A stretch of DNA of 64,000 nucleotides from Calvatia gigantea (GCA_025093985.1 JACAAK010000004.1:2542001-2606000); one strand, 5' to 3'; shown: positions 26,292-37,134, numbered from the stretch's first letter. Translations and numbers: made by a program. The notes: generated by a model not told the origin, from the letters alone.

Positions 26292-26326
26292 CAAGCCTTC
26301 AAGCTTCAAGCTTCAAGCCTCAAGCA
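26292..26326. repeat. Heptanucleotide minisatellite (TCAAGCY units)
   Basis: Five consecutive seven-base units of the type TCAAGCT/TCAAGCC with slight variation. A related tract in the opposite orientation lies at 45772-45803. Confidence 0.7.
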
Positions 26327-27790
26327 CTATGTTATCGCGGCATTGCCTAGAAATCCAGTCTCACAATTGACGTTTCTTTGGGCTGGGCGAATTGATCGGG
26401 TGGAGTCCTCATTAAGCCCAATGAGGGAAATCAGCCAATGATTAGCCTAGTGGCTGGAACCCGCGAACTTGGCAAGGTGGCGGAGCCGCCAAAGGCCCGA
26501 CAATGAATGCAAGAAAACAATGCTTCAACGTCTCATTGACGCCCTCCACGATCAGCACCCCTCGGAAGGGTCAGGGGCAGACTTTGGCTTCGACTTCTTT
26601 CCGTATCAACCACCCGTGGCCCGAGGCAGACTAATATGCCTAGTTTTGGCCATACTATGTACCAAAGCCGATCGTCTTTGGGTCCAGGCTCCCCCACACT
26701 CAGAACCTTAGGATTGATAAAAAGCGATTCGGCTGGAGTTGACTGATCCGTGTCTTGCGATGGCGTCAGAGTCGTGATTGAGCAAATGTTGGATGCGCGC
26801 CGCAACGCCAGGCCGTGAGCTCCGACCCGTACACACAAGTACTCTGAAATTATCTCATATCCACATGTCGCACTACCTCGGAGCCTTAACCCAATAGAAA
26901 AACAGAAAAAGGATATCTGGAGCGTAAGCGCTTAAGCCTGCAGGGCGTCCCGGTTTTGCGATTGATGTGCGTGAATCAATGCGGATGGATCCGCAAAGAA
27001 GCCTGTGATTTGATAACGCCCCTGAGACACCCTAGCAGGCATGACTTGATTGACAGTCAAGAAGTACACCTTCAGGACACCCGGTGAAGCTGAAGTGACG
27101 GCTGCTGCACACGGTATTTCCGGGGGGTGAATCAACTTGCAGCCCATCTCCAAATCGTAGGAGAGGCGCCAAATAAGGGGGATACAAAATTATTCATGTT
27201 CAAGTGTTCAACAATTCAGCTGCCGTCCTCCCGGCCAATTTTCATTTCAAAGCAAGTGTCGGCTGGGCCGTTGTTCAATGTTAAACTTCGTGTTGGATAT
27301 TATAAGTATACTAAACAATAATAAGTATCATACTGCACAAATGGAATAAAGTACAAATGAGGTGGAGCAGGTTTGATCGTTACGTTGTTCTATGTTACTA
27401 CTGGGGTTAGGCTAAAGCTGTACAATGGGGGTGGTGAAAGATGATCGCAGAACAAAAAAAACGAAAAATCCAACAGAATTAGACAATACGAATTATGCAT
27501 GTCAAGTAGTGACCGCAGCGAAAAATAAAGTAAACGGAATGGGGAGTAAAAACGAAAACGAATGGCGGTGTCAATGAAAGTGTGAGCGGTGGCTTCGGCG
27601 CTGGGGTTGAGTGTAGGGTGTTACACGATCCAGAGGTATATTTTTGCCCGGCTCATGCCCGACTATGGTGGTATGTGATTTGTCTGCCCCTCACTGAACC
27701 AAGAATAGCCCTGCCAGCAAAACGATGCTAAATCGGTTCTGCGGAGGGATTCCCTTCAGTGCAGTGGATGAATACGGAGTACTGAGTCCT

Positions 27791-28438
27791 CTACAGCCGA
27801 TCGCTCTTGAGCGAGTTTCGGAGTGAAAAGAGTTTGAGGCAAGACATGCCCGGGATCCGTGTCTTGCCGAGACCGGCCATCTTTTGGGGCTTGGCGGGTA
27901 TTGGAGAAACCGAATCAAAGCTCGGGAAATGGATGGGGGTAGCCCGTGAATCAACGGAACGGGGGTTTTTTTCATCTGCCGGAGTAAGGATGACAGATGG
28001 GATTGGTGGAACAGGTGGTGTACGTGATTTCAGAGATGGTGGGGGCAATATTCGCGAGGCGAGGGAAACGGTACGGTGATGGGATTGTGAAATGATTGGT
28101 TGGACAAATGGTTCAGGAAGAGAGTTGGTGCGAGCGCTGGAAGCGGTATGTCCAAGTGCAGATCTTGTGCGTTTCGGCTGGCGGTGTCGTGGTTCAAGGT
28201 AGGAGTTATGGGAAGATATATGCTCATATGAGCGAACTGCTAACAAAGTCCTTCCCTGTTGGAGGCCAGGTGGTAGGCTTGGTGTTGAAGAAGCCGAAGA
28301 TGGTTTACGATGCGACCGTGAGGAAGGAGATGCGAGAGGGGTGAAGACGAAAGGAGGAGGAGAAGGAACACGGGGCGGTGGAGACTCTGGACGGGAGTAG
28401 AGCATGGCTAACTGGATGGCGGACAGAGATGAACTCAT
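27791..28438 (-). CDS. Uncharacterised Pro/Ser-rich 215-residue protein
   Basis: I do not recognise this protein. It is a 215-codon uninterrupted frame with Pro/Ser-rich low complexity: a start (MSSSLSAIQLAMLYSRPESP), then repeated short PPP and SSS stretches, several basic patches (RHRQPKRTR) and a C-terminal end GMSCLKLFSLRNSLKSDRL. It is probably intrinsically disordered. It stands alone in a gene-poor region, and the opposite strand is also open in shorter pieces, so it could be a chance frame. Absence of stops over 648 bases together with fungal-like composition favours a real gene, weakly. Confidence 0.45.
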   Translation of the reverse strand: MSSSLSAIQLAMLYSRPESPPPRVPSPPPFVFTPLASPSSRSHRKPSSASSTPSLPPGLQQGRTLLAVRSYEHISSHNSYLEPRHRQPKRTRSALGHTASSARTNSLPEPFVQPIISQSHHRTVSLASRILPPPSLKSRTPPVPPIPSVILTPADEKNPRSVDSRATPIHFPSFDSVSPIPAKPQKMAGLGKTRIPGMSCLKLFSLRNSLKSDRL

Positions 28439-29672
28439 GGATACCTTTTATAGAGAAACGCAGGCTGTTCAAAACAAGTAGCCGCCCGATCCTGTCACAG
28501 ATCTTTTTTCACTCTATCTCAGATCCGCTGCCCCGATCACAGGAATTGCCTTCCTTTTCGGACGCAACCCACTTTTTCCTGCTTTGTTCTCTTTATCTAT
28601 CATACAGTTCCTGCAGGCCTGCAGGGCCCCCAGTCAACAACACTCAACCATTTTCCGCCCAACATGGCCCACCGTATCCCTCCCCCTTGCTCTTTCACCC
28701 CAGTAAGGAAAACATGTGCTTGCAAGCTCCATAATCGCGCGCCTTCACTGAGCCCGCCATACACCCCACTCATCACACGGTTTCCAAGCGACCCTTGCTG
28801 TCACAGGTCTTTGTTACGGATTACGCTTTCATTCCGGCCCCGGACCATTCAACTCAACTTAATCCTCCGGTTGTTTAAAGCAATATGACTTCATCACTCT
28901 TTAAAGCTTTACGTCGTAGACGTCTGACTCGGTTCGGGGTCTCTCCGCACCCCTGCCTCGATTGCACTTGAGAATACCTGCAGTTCGAGTCACACAACCA
29001 TTTATACATATTTCTAACTCTTCACTTCCCCGTTTGACCTACGGTGGGAAAACCTGAACGCGGTCCCATTGTTCTGAGAACTCCAAGTGACTGATTCCGG
29101 TCAAACAGTGAATTTGTCAAACCATTTTCGTGTAACAATGTGTTGCCGCTCATAAGTATCCGTCTCTTCGGTTAAACGAGGCACTGGAAAACTGGTGGTC
29201 GCGATCTGGCCCAATATGTCCACACCCAGACAATTGACTGATGGTGGTCTATTCGATTTGTCCCGGGTACCATGTACCACTAGCCCCTGGAAAGCACTAC
29301 CGGTTGACACTGGGCATGATGGTCAATAGAATTTCAAGCCACTGAGTAAAAACACCACAAAAATTCGAACCATGGCACCGAAATTGCTGGCGGTCCGGAA
29401 AGCTGCTTCGCACAGGTAAAAGCGCCTCCCATCGCCTCCATTTCTCAGATTTTGAACGCCTCAAATTTCGACCCAACAATAATTCGTAGTAACGTTCCGA
29501 TCCGGTCCGTCCCGGGCGGCGTCGGGACCATCAGTGCCTGCGTCACCGTGAATTCAAAATGGCATCCAACACACTTTTTACAATGGACGATTCGGAGTTT
29601 TTCAGGTTTGAATATCTCCCACTAATGTTCCCGAGGATTGCGGGCTTGGTGTTTCGGATCCCGAGTCTTATG

Positions 29673-29686
29673 TTTTTTTTTTTTTT
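29673..29686. repeat. Poly-T run
   Basis: About 14 consecutive T residues; prone to length error. Confidence 0.7.
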
Positions 29687-30662
29687 CAAAACGCATCCCG
29701 CACCGCCTATCGCTATCCTGTCCGCTAAGTATCAGGTTAAAAACAACCTCCCATGGGACCATGGCACCTTTTATGGAAGGGCCGCTGCAAAAATGTCGAC
29801 GCTGCCAGCGGTGCAGGACCGTGACCGTTACATGGAGGCATCAACCAGATGGGTTCACGATAGGATCCCCGGACGATGGGCGTTGCAAAATTTGCCGACG
29901 CCCGAGGGCGGGCCTAGCAAGAACCATGATTTTCTACCGGCTATGGTCTCAAACTTAAAAACCGAGGAACGCGCTCGCCAAGTCTGGTGTCGGTTTTCTC
30001 TGAGATTTGAAATCCGAGTGTCGACGATGGAGCACGGCAAAATTAAAAAGGGTCGGTGACAGGAGACAAGACATTCTAAACACTCTAGACTTCAAACGTG
30101 GGTGCAGGTTTGGAGGAGCGAAGGTCGCAAGGCACCACTTACGGGTCGACGTGTTTCGGTTTAATGAAGACGCTGGTACCGAAATGACCAGCTACCGCGA
30201 CGCTGGCCCGCAAGCCACACAACATGATAATGATGCGGAGGGTGGTATTCTATAAATGATCTACATGGAGTTACCGAAGGAATCGAAGGAGTGAACAAGT
30301 CGACAAGGCCATCTGTATGATTAAGATTCCACCCAGGCAGATCAAATGAGGACGACAGATTTGACATGGACGTGACAACGTGCTTGCCGCGCTAGAGTAA
30401 ATTGCAAGTTTCGTCCCCTTTATACCCGACGGGCAAACGTCAAGGCGGCGTAATTGGCTTATCAAGCCCAGTCAACTGCACATCACCACCCAATTTCACA
30501 AAACTGATCCCTCATACCCTCTGTAAGTAATCGCGTTTAGCAAGCAATCTGCCAAAAAGTGACGGCTTGACTAGACATGACACTACGACTGAGGTTTCTT
30601 CGCGTTTCAAACTAGGAATGGGTCCCACTGATACCCCGGAGCACAGGAAACGTGAGGGAAAC

Positions 30663-30674
30663 GGGGGGGGGGGG
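30663..30674. repeat. Poly-G run
   Basis: Twelve consecutive G residues followed by an A and a T run; likely to be length-variable or mis-sequenced. Confidence 0.75.
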
Positions 30675-31416
30675 GATTTTTTGACAAGATGCGAATCAAA
30701 TACCTAACGCGTACCCACCAGTACTCCAGAGTTTTACAGCATCACTGCATTCAGGAGGAGCTGTTCACTGATCCTGTTTGCGGCGTTGAAATCATCAGCG
30801 TCCCCGCCACCGTCCAACGTAACAATTACCCCGCTTTTCCTGTTGATCCCCTCGGCACCTGGTTACATACCTTTCAAATGGTTGTTTGCCGGCAATCCCA
30901 CCAACACCAAAACCACCATGATCCCGAGAATAATATCCTGGAAGGAGGGTCGTAACTTTGTTAGTTGAGCGAGCGGTAGGAACATTTGAGGTATGTGTAG
31001 CGCATAACTGGCCTCTGCACCATCGTTTTCCTCTTGTTCATTATGTCAATCCTCTTGCTAGATGTATTGAGATGGCCTCGGTACTGGATTGTTGGCTATC
31101 GGAGGGTAATTCGGATGCACTCCACTCGTTCAGAACTTTCGTATCGCTCTCAAATTGGGTCAAAGTGCGCCGTAATCACTGTCGAAATGGCAAGCAACGC
31201 AGGGGTTATCATCGTGGTCACGGCAGTTGCTTAGAAACAGTTTTTCTATTCACTGCAATCACCATAATACGTACTGTTCGTTGAACACTATTTAGACGCT
31301 CAATGTATTCCAAGTACCAGGCCCAAGATTTCTCAGTCACAGTATGAGCTAATGTAATGGCAGAGTGCATGGTGATGGTTGAAGGCGACACAAGGGTTTC
31401 GTTAGAAGATCCAAAG

Positions 31417-34400
31417 CTATAATTCTCGTTGCGAGAAACTCACCAAAGCTAAAAAGACGTTAATCAGTCAACTGTGCCAAACGGAAGTCACAGACATAAC
31501 TCACCGAGATGACCCCCGACAACCGGGCGCGCACGGAACCCTTCAGGACCGCCATTGGTCGTTTCATACCAATCTCCAAACGGTTGCGATGCTAACCCGT
31601 CCGACGCCCATTTTCTTACCGAAGAAATGAACAAATCGCGTACGGTAGTATCCGTAGCAATTGCTGCCGTCCAGATTTCCCAATCTGTTGGTGGATGATA
31701 GGGTGCAGGCGGGTTACAACACGATGATTAATAATTGCGAAAAAGGTAGGAGAAGAATCTATGAGCGTTCCGCTTGGGGAATAGATACGTATTGCTTTAC
31801 CTGATTTAGTGTATGTGTGGCTATAAGGTTTGTGGAACGACGAAATCGTGTCAACATCTCTCAGAAGCAAGGAAGTGGGCAGACACACCGTGTGTCTAGG
31901 GGAACGCCAAAGGGTTCTAGATTCCGCCAACGAAGCTTTCAGAACCATTTTTCTCCTGTCACATGGAAGGAAAAGATGCCTACGCGCTACCGTACGGTAC
32001 CATGCCGTTTCTGACGTAAGAATAGAAGCGTTAGCGGAAGAAGTCTGCTCCCAGACTTAGCTTACGCATTGTGTATATATCTTGAGGGAACAAGTTGAGT
32101 TTCAAGAGCTTGTCAGCATAAAGGTTATATGTAAGCCCCCAACTGAAAGCCACTGTCAGTCGAACAGCCTTTGCCGCCCAAGCGCTTGGGTGATGGGTAC
32201 CTGTTTGCATTCCCATACTGGTGGCATATTAGAATAGAACCAAAGACCATCGAATGAACGAACTTACTGAGAGCGTCAAGTGTGGGCCCGTGGTTGATGT
32301 GGCGAGAGTGCGCCAGCGGCTAACGTAATTTGCTGCGATTGCCTGTAGGCAGATCAATAAAAATATGGGGTTCGGGCTTCTTGTCACGAATTTAGAGAGC
32401 TACACACCGAATAGTTGCTACTTTTGGCCGTATCTCCCAGTAGCGAGGCGATTTGTGACATGGCCTTGATACCAATTATCCCCTTAATAGCCAGGTTAGT
32501 CTGGTTAGCGAGGGGACCAGCGAAGTCATCGGTGCTGATTTGGTTAGCCGGGATGAGAGAGTCCTGGATTAAAAATTGGGTCCATTGGTCAAGAAGGGCA
32601 GACTGCAGGTAAAACAATACGTTTAGCAGACAGGTGGGAAAATTATTTCGCTTCACCCACGTATTGTCTTATTTGCGACAGATCGTTAGTCTTTTGGACG
32701 TAGCTAAGGGCCATGATAACCATATTGCCACTCTCTGCTTGAGATTTAGTATACGCAAGGAGAGTAATGATCTAGACGGACCTTCCACGGGCATCGCTTC
32801 GTCCCGGCCATCGTTATGACCAAGGGCGTTAGGATAGCTGGAACCTTTGCTATATCAATGACACTTTATCGAGGAAAAACGGAGAAAAGGAACATACCGA
32901 GGTCGTGCACACTATATTTATTGGGATACTGACCAGTGGCCTGATACCTAAACAAGCCTTCAAGCAAGAATTTGCCAAACTGAGGATTCGTGTATAATAA
33001 AACAGGCCAAGCTGGGAAGATAACATCGACAGTGTTGATGTTCTAAACAAACATGAAACACAAATCAATGGACAAGCTATCCCAAAGCGTACCCCATCAC
33101 TTGAAATCTCTATACAAGTCTGTCAGTGATCGAAGATATCGAGGTCGAAGGTATAATGTGCGGACGGACCTTTCAAGAACACAATAACGTCACCGACGTT
33201 AAACGATCCGTTGCTATTCCGGGAAATAGTGATTTCGGTTGCGGCCAGAGCTTGTCTAATTGAAAGGGCTACGACGCCAGCATAATCTGCTGATATCCTA
33301 GACGCATCGGCGTTCACTTTGGTATCGAAAGTATTGGCTCTGGTAAGAGCACTAGAGAAGTCACTCAAGAAGTTTGAGATCTAGAGCGATAAACGAGCAC
33401 GTGAGTCCTCAAAACCAGTTTCATGTGCTTATCGACCTACCACAGCGGCTGTGTTAGAGAATTGGCTAAGGAAATATAAACTTCGAAGTTGTGTCGCTCC
33501 TCCAGCAATGATATATCTTAATGCCGGGTCCCGAACGTGACCGACGGACGTGATGCGGGGCGTAGTGGCAGCGGACCCGACATTACCCAAATCGTGGGAG
33601 ACAGCGAAAACCGGCCAGTTATCGCTAATCGCCCGGAAGTTCGTATCCCGCGTGTTGGGAAGTCGACCATTGTTGATGAACTGCGCACGGACGGTGACAT
33701 CTGCCCCATTCTGCCAAGTCACTCCACTGGCCTATTGGGTCGTAATCAATCACGATGTAACTATATCAGAAGGAAAGTGCATACAGAAAGGGTCGAATAA
33801 AATGCAGATCCATCTAGCCAAATGTTAGCAAGTTCCTTGCCACGGAAGTGAAACGTACACTGGGTGTGGTCATTGACTTCAGATAGAACGGCCTGATTGA
33901 CGAGCTGTACTTGATGGGTAATCACGGATCCAGTCGTGGTAGTCCAATTGGCAACAAGATTATTATCTCCAGAAACCCATTCCGCACTGATATCAGAGTA
34001 AATTTGGACGCTATGTGTGGCACCATCTGTCGAGGCGGCGGATACGGCCATATACGAGAACGGAATTGATTGCCTCGTGAAATCTGTCGGCTTTACAACG
34101 ATCAATGACTGCTATTGGCTCCTGCGAACTCTGCCATACCTCAACTGGGCTCAAAAACCTGATAGTGAGATCAACAGGCCCCGCAGAAAGGACGAAGATA
34201 CTTTGTGTAGCAGTGAACTTAAGAGGACAATGAGTATCGTGGCGATATTCCCGAGGAGCATGGCAATTACGCGGGAGCTCTTCTGAACAGCTTTCGTGAA
34301 AGAAGCACCAGGAATGTTGGGAGCACCGAGGAAACTGAAAGGCCTGCCGTCAACCTTCACGAAGCCAGCCCAACCAACAATCTTCAGGGAACTGAGTGCG

Positions 34401-34695
34401 AGTTCTCTGTATAGTAAAAGGGTACTCGCGTACTTGTCCAGTCCAAAAGGTTGGCCATACGTCATTGAGGGCAGCACCTGAGACCGCCAGGGTGAGTGAG
34501 AATCATTATGATGATGAGATCGGACGTGCCTGAACCCTGAGGGAGCCAGGCGGACAGGTAAGGAGTCCTCACGGCAAGTGGAAAAGAAGGAGGGTTAAAG
34601 GGTGTAGCGCTCCAGGTCACGGCTGCATGGATCGAACCAACGCAAAACAACAACGCCCAAAGGATGTTCAACATGGAGCTTGGATTGCTGTGCAT
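31417..34695 (-). CDS. gtaA: Secreted glutaminase A-type protein (DUF5127/DUF4965/DUF1793)
   Basis: Family members hydrolyse glutamine to glutamate outside the cell. The first exon encodes a signal peptide (core MLNILWALLFCVGSIHA) followed by VTWSATPFNPPSFPLAVRTP and YLSAWLPQGSG, the family opening. After two introns come ALNDVWPTFWTGQ and IVGWAGFVKVDGRPFSFLGA. The middle part includes VPFSYMAVSAASTDGATHSV and DYAGVVALSIRQALAATEIT. The conserved C-terminal block contains VDVIFPAWPVLLYTNPQFGK, NALGHNDGRDEAMPVEESGN and RPVVGGHLAL, with SSWGLTYNLYADKLLKL between. A TATA-like TATATAAG at 34716-34709 lies so near the first ATG (34695) that the second in-frame ATG (34674) may be the real start. The last few residues are uncertain: the frame stops at 31419-31417 but homologues end soon after VGGH. 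More than ten introns. Confidence 0.9.
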
Positions 34696-35016
34696 CTTTC
34701 CAGTCCCTCTTATATACGGCGCCTGATGAACTAATTACGTTGGAGGCAAGATCAGGCGGTTCGGTCACGACGGCCCCCCGCAGGTTCTAGCATGTGGTCT
34801 ATGGTGGTCCATGGGAGTTGCACAACAACATGTGTTACGATAACTTCGTCGAACTCCAAGAAGCATCGTCAAGTGGAGGAGGTACATGCGAATATATTGT
34901 CATAAGCGAGAAGGCATGGGAGTGTGTGGAAAGGATGCGGTCGGTAAAGCTTAGTCAGATGCTGAGACGCTAAATTTAAGGTTGGGCGTCTGTTTCCAAC
35001 CTGAGGACATTGATGG
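34696..35016. other. Promoter region of the glutaminase gene
   Basis: About 320 bases upstream of the glutaminase start. It holds the TATA-like element at 34709-34716 (minus strand). No other feature is supported. Confidence 0.5.
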
Positions 35017-35568
35017 ATGAGGGTATTTGCACAAGAGATCACAGGGTTGCGCAACAGCCGTTCGCCGAGTCTACCGAACCCACCTCAGTCATCGAGATCA
35101 AACACCTCGTCGTCTTCTCTTGATGCATTCATCACCTTATACACAGGGTTGAGGGTATTTCTGTCCGGCGTTTCGATGACACCTGTAGGAAGGGTCAAAA
35201 AAGCAGCTTTGTTGAGAGGAGCCCACCGAACCAGCGTTCAAGAGCCTCAGTTCAAGTACGGCAGTGTCGAAGTTGTCGTTATTCCCGAGTTCCTCGAACC
35301 CAGTCAACCTGGAAGGGTTTTCAGCACCAACAATTACCCAATTGAAACGCTCCTTTTACCGGTCACGAGTCACCCCATCGATGAAGCAGATAACACATGG
35401 AAGAACTTTGATTGAGAGTTTCTCTACAAGCCAGGGAATGTTCTCGACGAAGACACGGAGGAATCTGGTATGGAAGTACTTTGGTGCCAGCTTCTATTGT
35501 TGCCTATCAGAGACGTACACAGTAAAACGAAGGGAAGGAAGTACGAACTGCGAGGTGCTTGTCCATGA
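35017..35568 (+). pseudogene. Broken unknown gene with an in-frame stop, cut by the 460-bp repeat
   Basis: One frame runs from ATG 35017 to TGA 35566-35568 apart from a single in-frame TGA at 35413-35415. Both sides read like coding sequence: before it PQFKYGSVEVVVIPEFLEPS and PIDEADNTWKNFD, after it EFLYKPGNVLDEDTEESGME and LWCQLLLLPIRDVHSKTKGR. A TGG-to-TGA change is the simplest explanation, since a Trp there makes the joined segment continuous. I do not recognise the family. The 3' third, from 35439, lies inside the perfect direct repeat and recurs at 36397 without the 5' part. This looks like a decayed or partial gene; a missed intron is less likely because no GT-AG pair spans the stop neatly. 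Confidence 0.45.
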
Positions 35569-35898
35569 TTTCACACCTTTTGAAATTGGAATGGTAGAAA
35601 TGGATCACACATCTTGGCTCACGTCTGCCGGAACGGAACACAATCAAGGCGGCCTGCGTCGGGTAACCACTGCCACTCACGAGCTAATGCGAACGACCTC
35701 TTTCTCATCCGTTATCTCGGAATATGTGCCGTGTTGATTTTCCCGCAGCTCGTTCATCCTCTCCATCCTGCTCGATGTTAACACCGTGCCAGATAAGTTG
35801 AGCACACCGCTTACTCTCGTTTAATAGCTTTTAAACCTCTCTCTCTCATGGCAGAGCTATCCTCGTTCTCGATCTCGGCTTCGAGCTCAGCAAAGATC
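35439..35898. repeat. 460-bp perfect direct repeat, copy 1
   Basis: Bases 35439-35898 recur at 36397-36856 with a constant offset of 958; I found no difference by reading both copies. The flanks differ immediately on both sides. Copy 1 starts inside the broken unknown frame and ends 17 codons into the small MAELSS frame, after which unrelated sequence follows. Confidence 0.9.
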
Positions 35899-36284
35899 TG
35901 GAAGCGCACGATCGGGTGGGTATTTTGTTCCGGGGTTCGGAGGAACAGTCAACCGCGTGTGGCGGTGCCGGAAACGGACCCATGAAAAAAAGGCTTTGGT
36001 TGACCCGGACGCGTCTCAGGGAGAGGAAGAGGCGAAAGGCGTGATGTTTCCCTTGCTAACCAAAAAGTAATCCTGTCATTCGTAGTCTGTGGAACGAGGC
36101 AGGTGTTTGCGGTAGATCTCAGATCAATGAGGCCTTCCAGAAAGGAAAACACGTGCTCACGGTCAGCCGTCGCCTCAGAATAATCACATGTCGGAAGCGG
36201 ACAAATCCGCTCGACTTGGAGCACTCGCATAAAAGTCTGCGACACAACAAAAAGACTTATCCTGCGCCTTTCGCCCCTTCCAGT

Positions 36285-36396
36285 ATGGCTACCGCAACCA
36301 CAGAGGCTACTCAGTCTCCGCCACCGTTCACTGTCATTTCACGTGTTGCATCAATTCCTTTAATCTCATTGTCACTTGAGACAATAGATCAAAGGT
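36285..36396 (+). pseudogene. 5' fragment of a perilipin-like lipid droplet protein gene
   Basis: ATG 36285 encodes 37 residues: MATATTEATQSPPPF, then TVISRVASIPLISLSLETID. This closely resembles the N terminus of fungal perilipin-like lipid-droplet proteins (Cap20/MPL1 type). The similarity stops at 36396, exactly where copy 2 of the 460-bp repeat starts, and no further perilipin sequence follows. The 387 bases before it (35899-36284) may be its former promoter. I infer a truncated copy brought in by rearrangement, with an intact gene probably elsewhere in the genome. Assignment is from memory of the family opening and is moderate. Confidence 0.5.
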
Positions 36397-36856
36397 TGTT
36401 CTCGACGAAGACACGGAGGAATCTGGTATGGAAGTACTTTGGTGCCAGCTTCTATTGTTGCCTATCAGAGACGTACACAGTAAAACGAAGGGAAGGAAGT
36501 ACGAACTGCGAGGTGCTTGTCCATGATTTCACACCTTTTGAAATTGGAATGGTAGAAATGGATCACACATCTTGGCTCACGTCTGCCGGAACGGAACACA
36601 ATCAAGGCGGCCTGCGTCGGGTAACCACTGCCACTCACGAGCTAATGCGAACGACCTCTTTCTCATCCGTTATCTCGGAATATGTGCCGTGTTGATTTTC
36701 CCGCAGCTCGTTCATCCTCTCCATCCTGCTCGATGTTAACACCGTGCCAGATAAGTTGAGCACACCGCTTACTCTCGTTTAATAGCTTTTAAACCTCTCT
36801 CTCTCATGGCAGAGCTATCCTCGTTCTCGATCTCGGCTTCGAGCTCAGCAAAGATC
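36397..36856. repeat. 460-bp perfect direct repeat, copy 2
   Basis: Second copy, identical by reading to 35439-35898. Its left border joins the perilipin-like fragment; its right border continues smoothly into the small gene at 36806-37076, so this copy's right side looks like the ancestral context, while copy 1's left side looks like the ancestral left context. Confidence 0.9.
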
Positions 36857-37076
36857 CCATCGTCCTCATCTTCGCCGTCATCTGGTCGACCTCGTCTTGA
36901 AGTCCGGTTTGGTTCAACGAGTCGAGCACTCAGTGATGCGACCTTGGAGTCACTTGAAGAATTGATATGTGGTACGCATCGTATGAGATCTTATAGCTCA
37001 CCTATTCATCGTTGAAGACAACAGGGAGAGTCATGCAAAGCCTATTTTTAGTGCGGCAGGGTTACGTCAGAATTGA
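36806..37076 (+). CDS. Small uncharacterised protein just upstream of DOM34
   Basis: ATG 36806 gives MAELSSFSISASSSAKIPSS, a Ser run, then RPRLEVRFGSTSRALSDATL and ESLEELIC. An intron at 36972-37017 joins it to DNRESHAKPIFSAAGLRQN and TGA 37074-37076, a natural-looking end (about 75 residues). The stop is only 58 bases before the DOM34 start. It could be a separate short gene, the 3' exon of a longer one whose 5' part was disrupted by the duplication, or a translated upstream frame in the DOM34 leader. I do not recognise a family. The first 17 codons are duplicated in copy 1 of the repeat (from 35848). Confidence 0.45.
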
Positions 37077-37134
37077 TCAGCTTAAGGACTGCACTTCTAT
37101 GCAGGTCTACGACACCAATGCCCATCACCTCTCC

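Larger units (their letters stand above)
23966..27790. other. Gene-poor region with simple repeats
   Basis: Nearly 4 kb without a gene I can support. Open frames are short (at most 117 codons), overlap on both strands and lack family motifs. The stretch holds a CCR trinucleotide tract (25107-25137) and a heptanucleotide tract (26292-26326). I see no terminal repeats, reverse transcriptase or transposase motifs. Stretches near 25600-26700 could be remnants of decayed genes or elements, but nothing is identifiable. Confidence 0.4.
28439..31416. other. Gene-poor region downstream of the glutaminase gene
   Basis: About 3 kb. Homopolymer runs occur at 29673-29686 (T) and 30663-30674 (G). A 16-bp perfect palindrome built of two CCTGCAGG units lies near 28610. 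The longest frame (29559-30059, +, 166 codons) has no domain. Between 30560 and 31416 both strands show hydrophobic pieces with splice-like borders (see findings), but I could not assemble a gene. Confidence 0.4.

Noticed and set aside
28980..29000. GTTCGAGTC-like string resembling a tRNA B box.
   Set aside because: No matching A box or cloverleaf can be drawn upstream.
29559..30059. 166-codon frame as a gene.
   Set aside because: It runs through a poly-T tract (giving a Phe run) and contains no recognisable domain; probably a chance frame.
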